NCBI GenBank assembly: GCA_020466095.1
Contig: CM035806.1
Span: forward strand, 323,468 to 387,467
Source of the DNA: Chlorops oryzae
Taxonomy: Eukaryota; Arthropoda; Insecta; Diptera; Chloropidae
Direction: 5' to 3'
DNA length: 64,000 nt
Shown: positions 23,786-36,354 of the stretch, in pieces
Layout: each line of letters begins with the position of its first letter
How positions within the stretch are numbered: the stretch's first letter is position 1
Made by a program: the position numbers and the translations under genes
The notes under the pieces: generated by a model
What the model was told of the DNA's origin: nothing
Databases searched by the model: none
Seen by the model: the letters and a program-made list of their open reading frames with translations, nothing else

Positions 23786-24455
23786 TTTGGTTTCAATTCA
23801 ATTTTTTCTCTCTCCTGTGAAATTCTAAATTTGTTAGTTAGGGCCTTTCTACATTAAGGTAACGATATGTACAGATAACAATTCTAAATATTACAAAAAA
23901 AAAAACAAAAAAAAAAGAAACGCATAAAATAATATCTTAAAATATTAACTGCCGTGTCGACAGTGATGAAAAAGGTGGTTTTCAGAAGACCGCGCTCAAT
24001 ATTTTAAAATCACTTCAATCAACGCTCTGATGTATTTGCAAATACCTACTCGTTAAACTTCGAGAATAATTGATGGCTTAACTTAAAATCTCTTCAGTGT
24101 ATGTACTTAAATATATCTATATATATTTATAATGAAATTAAGTTAAAAAATTGTTTTTTTTTTAACTTAACGTATGTCTTTAAGAATAAACAAGAGATCG
24201 GCAATTCAGGTCAAATAAGTAAAAATCGTGGCTTTGTCGCGATTTCCATGATCAACTATTTGTTTGGAGTCCTAAACAAGAAAGGTGGGCGGATGGTGCG
24301 AGCCGAAAGGAGTGAAGGAAAGAGTAGGTATTAAAAATACTCGACCCGGCCAAAAGAATTCTGAAATCTCTTGACGTTTTATTTTCATCGTGCGATTTGT
24401 ATTTAACGGCTAATGCAGCTAATGTACAATTCGGAATATATTTTAGGCAACTTGT

Positions 24456-25300
24456 ATGTGCATCAAGTTAGCTTGCACTTTTTCGAATTTCCCGAAAAAA
24501 ATTATTGTGCTGTAATGTGCCCAGTTTGTGCTATCATGTGCCGTTTCGAAAAAAAAAAATTCCTCAAGGGATGCCACTTTTATGAGGAGGTCCTTTTTTT
24601 CGTGTCAAGTTAGCTTGCTCTTTTTCGAATTTCCCCAAAAAAATTATTGTGCTGTAATGTGCCCATTTTGTGCTATCATGTGCCGTTTCGAAAAAAATTC
24701 CTCAAGGGATGCCATTTTTATGAGGAGGTCCTTTTTTTCGTGTCAAGTTAGCTTGCACTTTTTCGAATTTCCCGAAAAAAAATATTGTGCTGTAATGTGC
24801 CCAGTTTTTGCTATCATGTGCCGTTTCAAAAAAAATTCCTCAAGGGATGCCATTTTTATGAGCAGGTCCTTTTTTTCGTGTCAAGTTAGCTTGCACTTTT
24901 TCGAATTTCCCGAAAAAAATTATTGTGCTGTAATGTGCCCATTTTGTGCTATCATGTGCCGTTTCGAAAAAAAATCCTCAAGGGATGCCATTTTTATGAG
25001 GAGGTCCTTTTTTCGTGTCAAGTTAGCCGGTGATGAGTCTTAGCTCTGGGATGTTGCTAATTCACGAGCTGATTGTTGGGTCAATTCTTGCGTCTTTGTT
25101 ATGGCCTCTCTCGTCACATTATTGAAAAATGAAGTCCCGGCTAACTTGACACGAAAAAAAGGACCTCCTCATAAAAATTTCATCACTTGAGGAATTTTTT
25201 TTTTTTTTCGAAACGGCACATAATAGCACAAAATGGGCACATTACAGCACAATAATTTTTTCGGAAAATTCGAAAAAGTGCAAGCTAACTTGATGCACAT
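24456..25300. mobile_element. Mutator-like long-TIR element with four tandem left arms
   Basis: The ends are ATGTGCATCAAGTTAGC and complement. The flanks CAACTTGT (24448-24455) and CACCTTGT (25301-25308) look like an 8-bp duplication with one change. The left arm is repeated four times in tandem (units of 142, 138, 138 and 137 bp from 24464, 24606, 24744 and 24882); the right arm occurs once. The central spacer (25025-25135) is inverted compared with the copies at 39108 and 56672. The 171-residue ORF across the arms is just the repeat read in frame. Confidence 0.8.
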
Positions 25301-26162
25301 CACCTTGTTATTCATTTAGAAATTTTTTTTTTTTCGAAAAAAGCATCAGTGAAAGAAATGCCTTCGCAAAGAGTAAAGCGGAAAAGATTGAAAATTGAAA
25401 ATAAATATTTGATCAAGGAAATCGTGACTTACTAAAGACTTTTTGAAAAAAGAAAATCTAAAAATGTAGCATTACTTTAAATTTCTAGTCCCTTACTCGA
25501 GAAAAGATCATATATCAATTTATGAGCGTAAATATATAAAAAAATAATCGGTAAATTAGGGCTCCTAATAATCGATGTAGACCCCCCAAAAAAAGTGTGC
25601 ATTAATTCAATACAAACATAGATAGCTATTTAAAAGGTTCGATTTAGTTCTTGTTGAATTGCTGGAAACCGTAATAAATCCGCTTATATAAAAAAATTTT
25701 CCCGATTATTGTAAGTTAACCTCATCGATGCTCTCTTTTGTAGTAAACATTCGAAGGTTTTTGAGAATTGAGAATTTTGGGTTTATTTAATTTGGCCTAT
25801 GGGTTATTTTTTTTTTTTATAATAAATTGGTTTATCTGAGTCTTTTATTGAAGTCTTTTGTTGAAACGAACGAATTTGAATTTTTAAGTACGTAAATTTT
25901 AACCAAAAATTTTCTTAGTGCAAGTCGAAAATAATAAAAATTGATTGATTTAGAATGAGTTTCAATCGCACCAATCGTGATGATTTGTGGAATAATTGCG
26001 GATATATGAGAAAATTTTTTCGATATTTGCAAACATCTTCAGAGCTTTTATGTTCATATATGCTTTCCTGTCGATGATTCCTTTTACCGTTTTACCGTTA
26101 ATCGTTGTTTATTACACCATTCTTCTGTTACTTTCTTTCGCTTTCGCTTTTGTAACCTGAAG

Positions 26163-26374
26163 GCAAATCTCAATGCCCCTATCCTGGCGATCCACCTAAC
26201 GGTCTAATTGCACCCCTCAAATTCAATTACGATTCTGGTGATTATCTCAGCGTACAGTGTCGTCCAGGCTATGTTCAATTTAGCGAAAATGGACCACCTG
26301 AACGTCCGAAATGTCAACCTGATGGAAATTGGTCTGGACCGGTGCCCCAGTGTCGCAGCTATGAAGAGGTGTAG
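26163..26374 (+). CDS. hig: Hikaru genki exon 7 (CCP5 and C-terminus)
   Basis: The split codon T|GC restores the last Cys of CCP4. CCP5 runs from [10 protein letters not shown] to VPQC, with VQCRPGY, PKC and GNW, and an NWS glycosylation site. The protein ends in RSYEEV with TAG at 26372-26374. No transmembrane tail or GPI signal follows, in keeping with a secreted matrix protein. Exons 1-7 joined give a visible product of 883 residues if the frame break is bridged. Confidence 0.95.
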
Positions 26375-27772
26375 CTAATCAAAAGAGCCGAACTATTAAT
26401 GGGCTCAGTAGAAGAACAAATCAATGACTAAAGAACATGCGACATCTTGAATTTCCTGTGTACTTCATTTTGTAAATGTGCTTGTGGGATAAAAGGAGGA
26501 AAACAGTTTAAAAAGTTGAAAAGTTACAAATAAAAATAAAACCGTTTTTTCGAGTCGAAAATGAACAAGAAAAACATGCAGGGTGATATATTTAGATAAA
26601 AAAAAAAAACGAGAGAGCGATACTATATTAAGAATAAATTAAATAAGGCATCCAAAGTTGAAAAATATTCAAATTTCTTTCCTTTAACTTAACAGTTTAT
26701 CGATGAATTAATTCATTAATTAATTAATTATTTAATTAATCTATTACAGTCTCAAAAATGATTTTCAACCAAAAGTTGAAAGTGCTTATATTCTAGTCAT
26801 AATGATAAGAAAATATCTCTCGAAATTCAATTTCCCTCAAATTCTTTTTAGCATCTCGATGTAAAGATATTTTATTCAATTTGATTTTTTTTGTATATAG
26901 CGATCTACAAACAGATTTTTTCTTGCTTCTTGCATGTACTATAATGTTAAAGAGCAAATTTGAATAGTCAATCTCAACATACTTAATAAAAAAAAAATTC
27001 ATTTGAATCCTTAAAATTTCCTTCTGCAGTCAATCGAGTTAATAGTGTTACCTTAAAATATCTAGAAATCGAAATAATTTCGATTTTAATATATATACAA
27101 GTATATATATATATATACTCAAATGTAAAACTGTTGAGAATCTTAAAGTATTAAAAAAAAAACAAACAGATTGTATTTTATGAATTTCTCTATTTAAACA
27201 CAGAGGAATATTATAATATGTGTGTAAATATACATATATATATATATATTATTATGTATATCTAAAGAAGTGGTTCGGATATACGATTAAGTTAACAGTT
27301 TAGAGGCGATGTGACAGTGGATGATTATAACGAATAGAATAAATGCTGAAATTTGTGGAAAGGGAAAAATATTTGTCGTCTCAGTTTTTCGTTGGGTGCT
27401 TAATACTGGTGAGTTATTTTCAATTGCATTTTATTTACAAAAAGAATTTTTTAAAAGGCCCAGATGCTTATTTTGCATAAATTCGCAGGAAGAAAAACTT
27501 TTATGAAATTTTCCTAAAAGTATGTGATTTTTTTGTATTTAAGGTTTATAGGTCTACATCATCTTAAAGCAATGTAAGAAAAAGTTTTAGAGGAGTGCCT
27601 TTTTATAATATTTACATCTTTTGCCCAACGTTTCGTTCATTTTTGGGGAAGCTCTTCAGGAGCGTTTTTTATTCGAACTATGATGAGAAAAATGGATACA
27701 ATTTAGACAAAGACATTTTTACAATATTGAGAAACACTCACAAAAACGTTTACATTTTTTGGGATATAGATT
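26375..27772 (+). other. hig: hig 3' UTR and downstream AT-rich sequence
   Basis: Several AATAAA signals (first cluster near 26530, another near 26630) could end the transcript. TA microsatellites lie at 27090-27120 and 27230-27250. No gene is recognised; ORFs at 27321 and 27595 have no known features. Confidence 0.6.
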
Positions 27773-28600
27773 CCCAGCCAACCATATGCGGAGCGCTCTG
27801 GAACAGGAGTTTTAAAGGACTCCCACCTAGACACCTTGAAGGATCATTTTCGGAGCGCTCCGAAGTAGGAGTGTAAAAGGACTCCCACTTGGACTCTTTG
27901 AGGGAGCGTGCTCCGGCAATGGGCTCCTCAAGAGCACCGTCAAGGAGCGTTCAGAGAGTCATGCTTTAAAATTGCATTATCTAGTTGGCATGGTTTTTTT
28001 CATTCTTTATGGTTTGCAACTTTATGCAACTTATGGTGATGTAACATTACGGGAATTTCCCTTTTTATAAATGGAATAGAAATTTAGGGGAGCTAACCTT
28101 TTTGGGTAACCTTTAGAAACTAACATTTTCAACAATGTCCTAAGCAAAATTAGTTGATAAAAATAATAAGAAATATTTTTTTGGAATACCTTAGAAATTT
28201 TTAAAAGGGAAAATTGTTGTTTTTTTTTTTTAATTCTCACTGTACAGGAAATAAATCAATCCTAAAACACTCCTCCTGGGTTATCTTTGGATTAATTTAG
28301 GAGTCCTTTATTTTATTTATTTATGTATTAGTTCATAGGCACAATATAAAATATTATGACTATTAGGGGGTACTGCACTAGCCAGCGGCCTTCGGCAGTT
28401 AGGAGTCCTTTTTTTTAAATTGTAGGCTAATAGAGGAGTCCGCACGGAATCCAGGCGGTTTATCTGAGGGAGCATTTTAGGACGCCGAAAACGCTCATTT
28501 TAGGAGTCCGCAGGGCACACTCTTTTTTCATATGTTTTGAAAAGGCCCTTTTCTCCCGCAAACACGCTCATTTAGGATCCTTTTAGGATTTAAGCAGCCA
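27773..28600. mobile_element. CCCAG-ended element with GGAGTCC/GGAGCG words
   Basis: The left end is CCCAGCCAACCA, after TT. A possible right end CTGGG followed by TT is at 28276-28280, but GGAGTCC and GGAGC words continue to about 28590, so boundaries are unsure and it may be two elements. Subterminal words GGACTCC, GGAGCGCTC and complements are dense at both sides. A tRNA-like sequence follows at 28660. Confidence 0.45.
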
Positions 28601-28659
28601 ATGAGATTCAAGCAAGATGGGCAAACGAAAAAATTTATTTGCTTTTTACTTATTTTAAG

Positions 28660-28735
28660 TGGCTCTGGGATAGCTAGCGTAGGGGATGCGTGCTATGATC
28701 TTGATCGCAGGGTCTGAGGTTCGATTCCCGGCACA
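28660..28735 (+). other. tRNA-like sequence
   Basis: A-box-like TAGCTAGCGTAGG (28671) and a good B box GGTTCGATTCCC (28718-28729). The arms do not form a full cloverleaf by eye. Probably a tRNA-derived repeat; it might belong to the neighbouring GGAGTCC element. Confidence 0.5.
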
Positions 28736-29802
28736 TGCAAAGCGGATTGTAATGTTATAAAGTCATAAAAGGAACTGTATCCACGCTAAATCTCAAAAAA
28801 CGCCAAAAATTGACTCATTCCCTTTATCCACTGAACGACTCATATGGTCAAATTTTTTCACTGTCACGCTACATTCGTACGATGTTTCAGCTCATATCTT
28901 TGCAACTGTTTATTTAAGATGGAAATATTTTAGCATATATTATGGGGACTACAAAGGGCTTCATTTTTATATATATTAAAAATTCTTTGTAACTTTTATT
29001 ATTTTAAAGTTATGACCGATTTCATTGCACTGTCACGCTACAATATTTTGGAAGTGTGTTCAGAGGCTGATGTACATTTTCTTAAAACTCTGCGAATCTA
29101 CGCAATCCATATCGTTTTCTTTTATATATATATCATAGCTGAAGGATCAAAGCAAAGTTATAACCCTTTGGTTTGGGCAAAAAATCATTTTACTCGAACA
29201 TATGACCATAAATCTGAGCACTGTCACGCTACATGAAAATCACTGCCACGCTACACGTACGAATTGAAAAATAAGTGATGAACAAAAATCATTTAAACAG
29301 GCAAGTTTAAATAAAAAACAGTTCAAAAATGAAATTACCCGAACCCGAATTATACCTATTTCACGCAATTAAAAAAAAAAAAAAAATAATTGGTTTACTT
29401 CCCCGCGAATTTGACCATATATGTGCCATACCTGACGTATGAGCAACGTGATTTGTATAGAGTTGAGTAGCCCAGTTGTAAAAATATTCATGAAAGATGC
29501 ATGAATCATGCCTCTTAAGGGTGCTTTGCATGCATGCCAAACTTCCATGCCTATTCATTTCTTTTTCTTAAGGCTTGTCATAGGAAATCATGCATAGACG
29601 AAAAATGTTTTATCAATGCTTGGGAACCCATGAAACATGTGTTCCCTACCACGAATGGTTCAACAATGTTATTTTGTTTTTTAAAAATGAAATAAAATTA
29701 TTAAAAAAATTTTTTTTTTAATGTTTTGTTTTTTTCTTCTTCTTATTTTGCTTTTTTTTCTTTATTTATAAACTTTTTACTTTTCCAACTTTTTTTATTT
29801 TT

Positions 29803-29876
29803 TTCGTCTCGTCCGAGAATCGAACCACTAACCGCTCGGTTGGTAAGTCGGAGTCTTTGCCATTACACTGTACAGG
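29803..29876 (-). other. tRNA-like module, type beta
   Basis: Minus-strand B box GGTTCGATTCTC (29815-29826), preceded by GTACAGTGTAATGGCAA as an A-box-like region. An A/T run follows the module. Confidence 0.6.
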
Positions 29877-30411
29877 CAAATTGAATTTTCTAGTCAAAAC
29901 CCTAACTTGAGTTTTTGGTTGCTCAAATTTTGAAACGCGCGAATTATGTGTTTGTTCGTGTTTAAAAAGTAAAAACGTTTTTTATAATGAATTCCTTCTT
30001 TTTTGGAAGGATTGTTTATTTTTAGTAAAAATATGTTTTTTGTTCTTCTTTTTTAAGAATAATAATTGAACTCTCTTCATTTTTGTTTTTTAGTTTTCCA
30101 TGAAAGCTTGGAATTTCTCAATTCTTGAGATATGCAGTGCCTGCTAGTTTTGATTTGGAAGTAACAATGCTTGCTAGATATCGAAGTTGAGAGTTGGTCT
30201 TGGCGGTAGCACGGTACAGTGGGGTGAACATATAACTCGCGCATAGAATTTTCAAAGAAAAAAAATTTAATTTCAACAAATATTTAAAAAAAATTAAAAT
30301 GCTATACAATTATAAAAAATAATATTTTGTTGCAAGATTTTGTATTAAAACAATTGAATTAAAATGTAGAAATAAAAAAAAACTTAAGTAGTTTAAGAAA
30401 AATTCCTCTCA

Positions 30412-30485
30412 ACAGAGCCAGGGCTCGAACCCGGGTCAGTCGGCTGCAAGACTCAACATCTAAGCACTAGGCTAGCTTCCCTCAG
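30412..30485 (-). other. tRNA-like module, type alpha
   Basis: Minus-strand A box TAGCCTAGTGCTTA (30461-30474) and strong B box GGGTTCGAGCCC (30421-30432), then GAGGAATTTTTC. CATTATGATCA lies upstream, as in the other alpha modules. Confidence 0.65.
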
Positions 30486-31230
30486 GCGGCGTGGTGATCA
30501 TAATGTGAACATGAAATCCACGCACCATGCATGATTATCAACGCTTGAACCATGAATTCTACGGGCATGCATGCTTTTTTGCAGCAGGGGAACGCATGAA
30601 TCATGAATGCTACGGGCATGCATGCTTCATTTTCCAACTGGGAGGGAGTAACATTACGTATACGTCGAATTCTTTTAATCACTGTCACGCTACACTCGTT
30701 TGGTCGCTTTTTAATACATGAAATATGTTTTATTTTAATATTTTTTTCATTGATCCTAAAAATACATTTAAAATAGTCGAAAAAATTGTAAAAGTGCGTT
30801 ATTAAAACAGGTTAAATTTATCGGAAAAAAAACTTTTTCTTTTTTTTTTTGCACTGCCACGCTACACAAAATTTGCGACCCAAATCATTGCAGGTAAAAA
30901 TGAAATATTTAGTCAAACTTCATAAGATTCACGTAAAATATTTCATATTGTTTACTATAAATTTAATAGGGACGAAAATAGAGCCCAAAACTATTCTTTT
31001 TTTTACCTTATTTTGCGATCCCTTTTTTTTTTGCCATCCTTTCACGACCGAAGTGCAGGTACGACTGTGTATAAATGTCACCCAAAAATACTTTAAAATC
31101 TTTTTAATTTCACATTAACAAAAGCTATACGAAATAATATTTCGTATTTAAAACTATTTCACGCAATATTTAAAAAGAAAAAAAAATCCTCTGGTTTACT
31201 TTCTCGCAAATTTGACCATATGTATCTTTG

Positions 31231-33974
31231 CATACAAAATAATTACAAAAAATATAAATTGTAGAAAAGAAAACTGCAGAGTTACTTCCTTTCCTCATCC
31301 ACCGGTGCAGTTATAACCTTTATTTTGGAAACAACGATTTGAAAAAAAAAAAAATCAAAAACAGAAAGCTTAAAGAAAACAGAAAATAATTTTCTGCGTT
31401 TTATTTAAAATATCGCAAACATTTGTTATTGCACAAAAGTTTTGGCAAACATTGACCTAAACTTTTTCCACTAAATAATAATTTTTATTTGTTTTATTTT
31501 TACCAATATTATTTTTTTTTTTTTTTTGTTTTAACAAATAACTATCTACTTTTTACAATTCTATTCGTATTTGCACTAAGTGATATTTGAGCGTTTATGT
31601 GAATATATTAGAATCATCACTCGATAGAAGTTTACAATGTTATCCTCAGCATCGGAATAACAACGAAGCTCCTTCAAAATGTAACAGCAAAAGTTCCCTT
31701 TTTCCAATCGATTTGATTGTTGAACAATCCCTGAAGTAATAACTTTTAATCCTTTTTTCATGCCCACATTGATTGATGATGATTATCCCGACATCCGGGG
31801 CAAATAATAAATAAATAAAAATAATTTTTTAAAAAATTGCTAGCCGCACAAAGTGTACAAAGTGAACGGAAAAAGGCAGCAGCCAATTGATTGAGGAGAG
31901 CGCCTTTGGATATGCTGCAGAAAAAGTAAGAAAGGTAGTGGAAGTATAAACGAATTCAGACTTTGCTTGTGAGTCGCAGCGGTCCTTTCGATTTTCGCTT
32001 GATTTGCTTGAAAAAAAGCATAGCAAGAACAAGAAAATCTGTCATGTTTGTGTCTCGTGTTTCGTGTTCCGTTATCCGGGCAGAGAAATAATGGTAACGA
32101 CATTTTGATGTCAGTTGCTACATCCTTTAGCCTTCTATTTGTCGAGAAAATCATAATTCGAAATACATGATTGATGCAGACCGACACACTATAGACAGCT
32201 GGACGCACGCGGCGGCGCACAGTGTCGCGATTCCATACATTTCTTCGACATAAATAGAAGAAGTTGCCCTAGAACAATGAAATTTGGCATGAATGTTTCT
32301 TTGCATATACATATGTACATAGTTAAGAAATTTGGAAAAAAAATGATGAAAATCAAACCACCCTAACCCCCCTACCCCCATGTAATAGGGGGACCCAATT
32401 TCACAATTTTCGACCCACAGAGTTGAAAGTTTGGAACAGATCTTACTGTTGTTCCCCAAAGTTGGAATGGCTTAATCTGGTAATGCTGCCACGCCCAATT
32501 TTTGTGCCACGCCCACTCAAAGTTGGTAAATGGAGCACTTATGAACGCCCTGAAAATGGTGGGAAATTTTCAAAGACACTGGTGAATGTTATTTATTTGT
32601 AACACAAAAAAAAAAAACACGCGGCACATCCTTATCAAAGAAAAAATTTGAGATGGTACAAACACTAAAATTCATGGTGTAAAATGACACCAATCTTATA
32701 CCTTTTGTAAGAAGATTTGCGTGCATTTTTGTACATTTTCAGCCGTATTTTTCGAGACCCTTACGAGAACTTGTACAATTTCGAGACCCCCGGAATATTA
32801 TTATGTGTAATTATTGTTATTTTTAGAAAATATTACGGGCAATATAAAAAAAAAAAAAAAAAACTAGAAATTCGAATCTTCATTTTTGGCATTTTTGACC
32901 GCACTCGCGACACTGTAGGGCGGGCGGGGCTATTGAATAAGCAAATTCAGCCTCCGAATCGGGTACAAGCCACAAAGCAATTTATTGGTCCATATTTCAA
33001 ATTCGATTGAGTCCCGAAACAGGCAACAAAATATGTGATGTAAAAAGAGAAAAGTCATGAACGCATAAACGCACAAACGTAAGCTCCCATTGCGACTGCC
33101 ATCCATTCCACTTTCAATTCCGAATCCGACAATCACTCCAATCCGACGCTGGCTTACTGTTGTTGAATGTGGCACAGTGTGAGTGCGTAAAATATTGCTC
33201 TCCCAGTGAATGGGAAAGGGAGCGCAAGATGGAGACTTTTATTCTCGATTCCGTTTATGTCCAGCACCAAATCTCGCTTTTTGTGTCGCTGTGCAGACGC
33301 TGGCCAAAGCCACGTGCAGGTTTAACGATCGATCGATATGGCCGAAGTATTGGCAGGACGGAATCAACACAGGAAATTCGTGTTGCAGCAGTCAAACAAA
33401 TGCAGCACGCACGACTATTAGGATAAAAATTATTTATTGCGCCGCAGATGAGATGGCGAAATATGAGTGTCGTTAAAAGTGGATTGGATTAAAATAAAAA
33501 TAAAAAACAATCTATGGATACGAGGAAATTAACTATGGCCGGCTTCTGTGCCCAGGTAACCGGTAGTCGGTAGTCACTAAAGCAGGCCTTTTGAACGAAA
33601 GTCGCCAAACCAGCATTTTGCATGCGGTGAATTTCTTGCTTACGGAAGCGGTGATCCGCAACACACTTTGTAGGAAGTGTAGCACACCATCCAATGTTCA
33701 AACCTAGAAAAAATTTCTATATACTTGGCTGTGAAATAGAGTGAATGCCAGCTACACCACACAAATTAACTGGGCTGATGTGGAGCTCATCCGGCAAACT
33801 GACTTAAGAAAGAATCCGATAAAAAAAAAGATTTGTTGCGATTCAACTTTTTTGGGGCTTGAACTTCAGAACTCTCGATTCCTAGTCATGTGCTTTCCCA
33901 TTAAGCCGTTTTGTTAATTAACATCTGAGATCTTAAAGCTCTTTTTGACAACTGTTTTTTTTTTTTAATTTAAA
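31231..33974. other. No gene recognised
   Basis: Low-complexity A/T tracts and mixed repeats. A segment at about 32260-32560 resembles degenerate tandem repeats elsewhere (CAATGAAATTTGGCATGAA, GGGGGACCCAA, GCCACGCCCA). An ORF at 33210-33476 and its overlap have no recognisable domain. Positions 33745-33965 are a partial copy of the foldback element at 7832-8545. Confidence 0.5.
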
Positions 33975-34556
33975 CAAGTAAAAAAGTTTACATCGGCTAA
34001 GCCGATTGCACACATAACTTTTTCGTCAGCCTAAAATATGTTGAAACAAAAATTCCTGCCGTTTTCGTTGTTCTAGCTTGGATATCTAGCTACACCTTAT
34101 CAGGGCTTCGATTTAGCTTCACAAACTCGAAATTATTATTAAGTAAAACATTTTTGCGAATGGTGGGCATGGTCAAATTTTAACAATAAGTGACGACTTT
34201 ATTTGGCGGCAAAATACACAATCAGAAGAAGCAAAAAAACAATCATTTTTATAAACAGAACCACTTCCCACGACCCAAGAGGGACTACTAAAAAAATTTG
34301 TATGCAGCTTTTCGGACATTTACCTGGTTCAAGTCCATGCCCAATTTCAATATGATATCTTTCATGGCTTAGGAGTAAATTACGAAAAACTAAAGTGTGA
34401 CCGACAGACACACAGACATGGCTAGCTCGACTCCTCCTGTCATCCTGATCAACAATATATATATATATATCTATATCTATCGCGACTCCTTTGGTATGTT
34501 ACATACTCCGTGCCAAACTTAATATACCCTCCTTCCTTCGGAAAAGGTATAAAAAT
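33975..34556 (+). repeat. Dispersed repeat with hairpin head and tail
   Basis: The head is CAAGTAAAAAAGTTTACATCGG with CATCGGC/GCCGATT pairing. A short GACAGACACACAGACATG core is at about 34400, and the tail reads AATATACCCTCCTTCC...GGTATAAAAATA. It matches the plan of 1228-2020. Confidence 0.55.
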
Positions 34557-35381
34557 ATATTTTAAAAAAAATCGAATGTCAACAGTTTCACTTCCCCTAA
34601 AGTATGCTTCAATTTTTTTAAATAAATGTGAGAATAAAATTGAAAGAAGCACTTATAAAGTTGCCAATAAGGTTGCGATTGCAGCGAAGTTTTGCACAGG
34701 AATTCCACAAAATCCAAGTAATTAACATTATCGTCATTATTCTGTCGTAAATATAATATATAGCAACATGAGCGAAATATATATAATTTTTAATGAAGTT
34801 AGTCATAATTTTTAAACCGCGATATCTCAAAAACTAGAGCCAATCTAGAAAAACGGTTGATGGGACTGAATTCAGCGCCGGTCCCAATTATGTTCACAGG
34901 ATTTGTTTCCATGTTGTCGGTAAAAAAAAGTACCAAATTCGAGCACAGCAGTGTTATTCAGAATAATTTCAATAGTCGGAAATCTGTAAATGTATAACTT
35001 TGTCTACTTAAGCACATCCATTGAAAGAATTTTCGAATTTGTGTGCATCCTCTTATAGCCTTTGAAATAATTTAAAGCATACATAAGTATATGTAGGTCT
35101 TGAATTTAAACATTTTCTGTTGCCCTATTTATATAAAATAGCCCAGCAGATTAGAAAATCAATTTCATGTTTCGAATCAAGCCTATGCACTTAATAGTCA
35201 TTTCGTTACTCAGTCAATCAGGTGCATACGCAGGGAGTAGTTTTGGACGGTTTAGCCGCTTCCGAAATTGTACGTGGAATCTAAAAGGAATTCGTAATTT
35301 TAAGCACGAAGTAAGTTTTTTAGTTCCTAAAACAATTTTTTGCATACACGCCTGCTGTCTATCCCAAACATACATACATAC
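34557..35381. other. No gene recognised
   Basis: AT-rich, no recognisable motif. The 151-residue ORF that starts at 35167 runs into the element at 35382 and is not convincing. Confidence 0.5.
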
Positions 35382-35794
35382 TAGAGCCCTGCACAAGTAT
35401 GCTTGCTTTTCAATGACAACAAATGATCTAGTGAAGAGAACAATGCTTGCAAAACAAAGAGTGCGATTAAAATGCTTCGCATTTGAATCAAGAGAGAGAG
35501 AGCGTGCATTTTATGCATTTTGTTTTTCCAAAGCAAACACTGAACTGTGCTTGTTCACTACAAAGCCTCTTCTGCTTTGCTTTTTCAAAACCAAAACAGC
35601 GCGCTCGCTTATATTTCAGTGAGTGCACTAAAACATTCGATGTTTTATATTTGGCTGTCTTGTGTTGTTGTTGCTGTGTTTTTCTGTGAATGCACGCTTC
35701 GGATGCCCTTTATTGTTTTGAATCTTACTATTGTTTTCGAATGCGTATAGGTCAAGCTGGTGAATAATTAAATGAAAATAATTTGTAAAACCGA

Positions 35795-36297
35795 TTAGCA
35801 CTGCGTTTGTGCGTACGTGTGTAACACCTAGAACCAGTAGAAATATATCATATAAAATATTTACTGAAATATACAGCTTTTATAGAAGGAGTGGAGCTTT
35901 CTTGACGAAATTTGGTATGCGTGCTAACGGGGACATGAGTAAATTCAAGTTCGATAATAGATCAGATCGGACCATGTTTTAGGGTATATACCTATAGTAT
36001 CTATTAGGGTATGTTATGAAAATCGCAAAAACCGTCTTAAATTCAGAATTTTTGGAACTACTGCAATGAAATTTGGAATTTGAGTTGAATTTTTGTCTCC
36101 GATTAAAGTTTAGAAAATTGGAAAAGTGGGCGTGGCAAAGGGACGGTCTATGGGCCTACTTATGGCCCTAAAAATCTATACGACATTTTTTTTTAACGGT
36201 TTTGATTTTATTCGTGTTATAAAAATTATTTAAACATATATAGATGTGCGGGGTATTGCATTGCCAGGCTAGTCTGCCTGTAATACCCTTACTTTTT
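35795..36297 (-). repeat. Dispersed repeat (43856 family), minus strand
   Basis: The minus-strand head is AAGTAAGGGTATTACAGGC, then a TACCCCGCACATC-type hairpin. The tail GGTTCTAGGTGTTACACAC is near 35815. It faces the plus-strand copy at 36355. Confidence 0.6.
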
Positions 36298-36354
36298 AAA
36301 TGATAATTTAAGCTTCTCTTGTGCTAAAATACAACAACAAATCGATTGCAGTTA

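Larger units (their letters stand above)
22896..26162 (+). other. hig: hig intron 6
   Basis: Phase 1, GTAAGT to AACCTGAAG. It holds a dispersed repeat fragment (23585-23785) and the quadruple-arm element (24456-25300). Nothing else is recognised in 22896-23584, 23786-24455 or 25301-26162. Confidence 0.85.
29471..30642 (-). mobile_element. CCC-ended element with ATGCATG words and two tRNA-like modules
   Basis: The ends are CCCAGTTGTAAAA and TTTTCCAACTGGG, with an AG duplication (29469-29470 and 30643-30644). ATGCATG/GCATGCATGC words crowd both ends. Modules beta (29803-29876) and alpha (30412-30485) are on the minus strand. It is 1172 bp. A shorter copy with the same plan is at 53021-53952. 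Confidence 0.82.
28850..31230 (+). repeat. Degenerate long-period repeat with CACTGTCACGCTACA motif
   Basis: CACTGTCACGCTACA, or CACTGCCACGCTACA, recurs at 28860, 29030, 29219, 29243, 30679 and 30852, often 170-190 bp apart. The segment TTTCACGCAAT...TTTGACCATAT occurs at 29350-29420 and again at 31157-31222. The array is split by the element at 29471-30642. Function unknown. Confidence 0.6.

Noticed and set aside
24528..25043. 171-residue ORF with cysteine-rich repeats
   Set aside because: It is the four tandem arm units of a Mutator-like element read in one frame; unit lengths near a multiple of three keep it open. No start context or splice sites.
24463..25303. CRISPR-like regular repeat array
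   Set aside because: Four 140-bp units in a fly genome within a TIR element; no spacers and no cas genes.
33160..33476. Two overlapping plus-strand ORFs with cysteines
   Set aside because: No recognised family, no good splice junction set, and the frames are shadows of each other.
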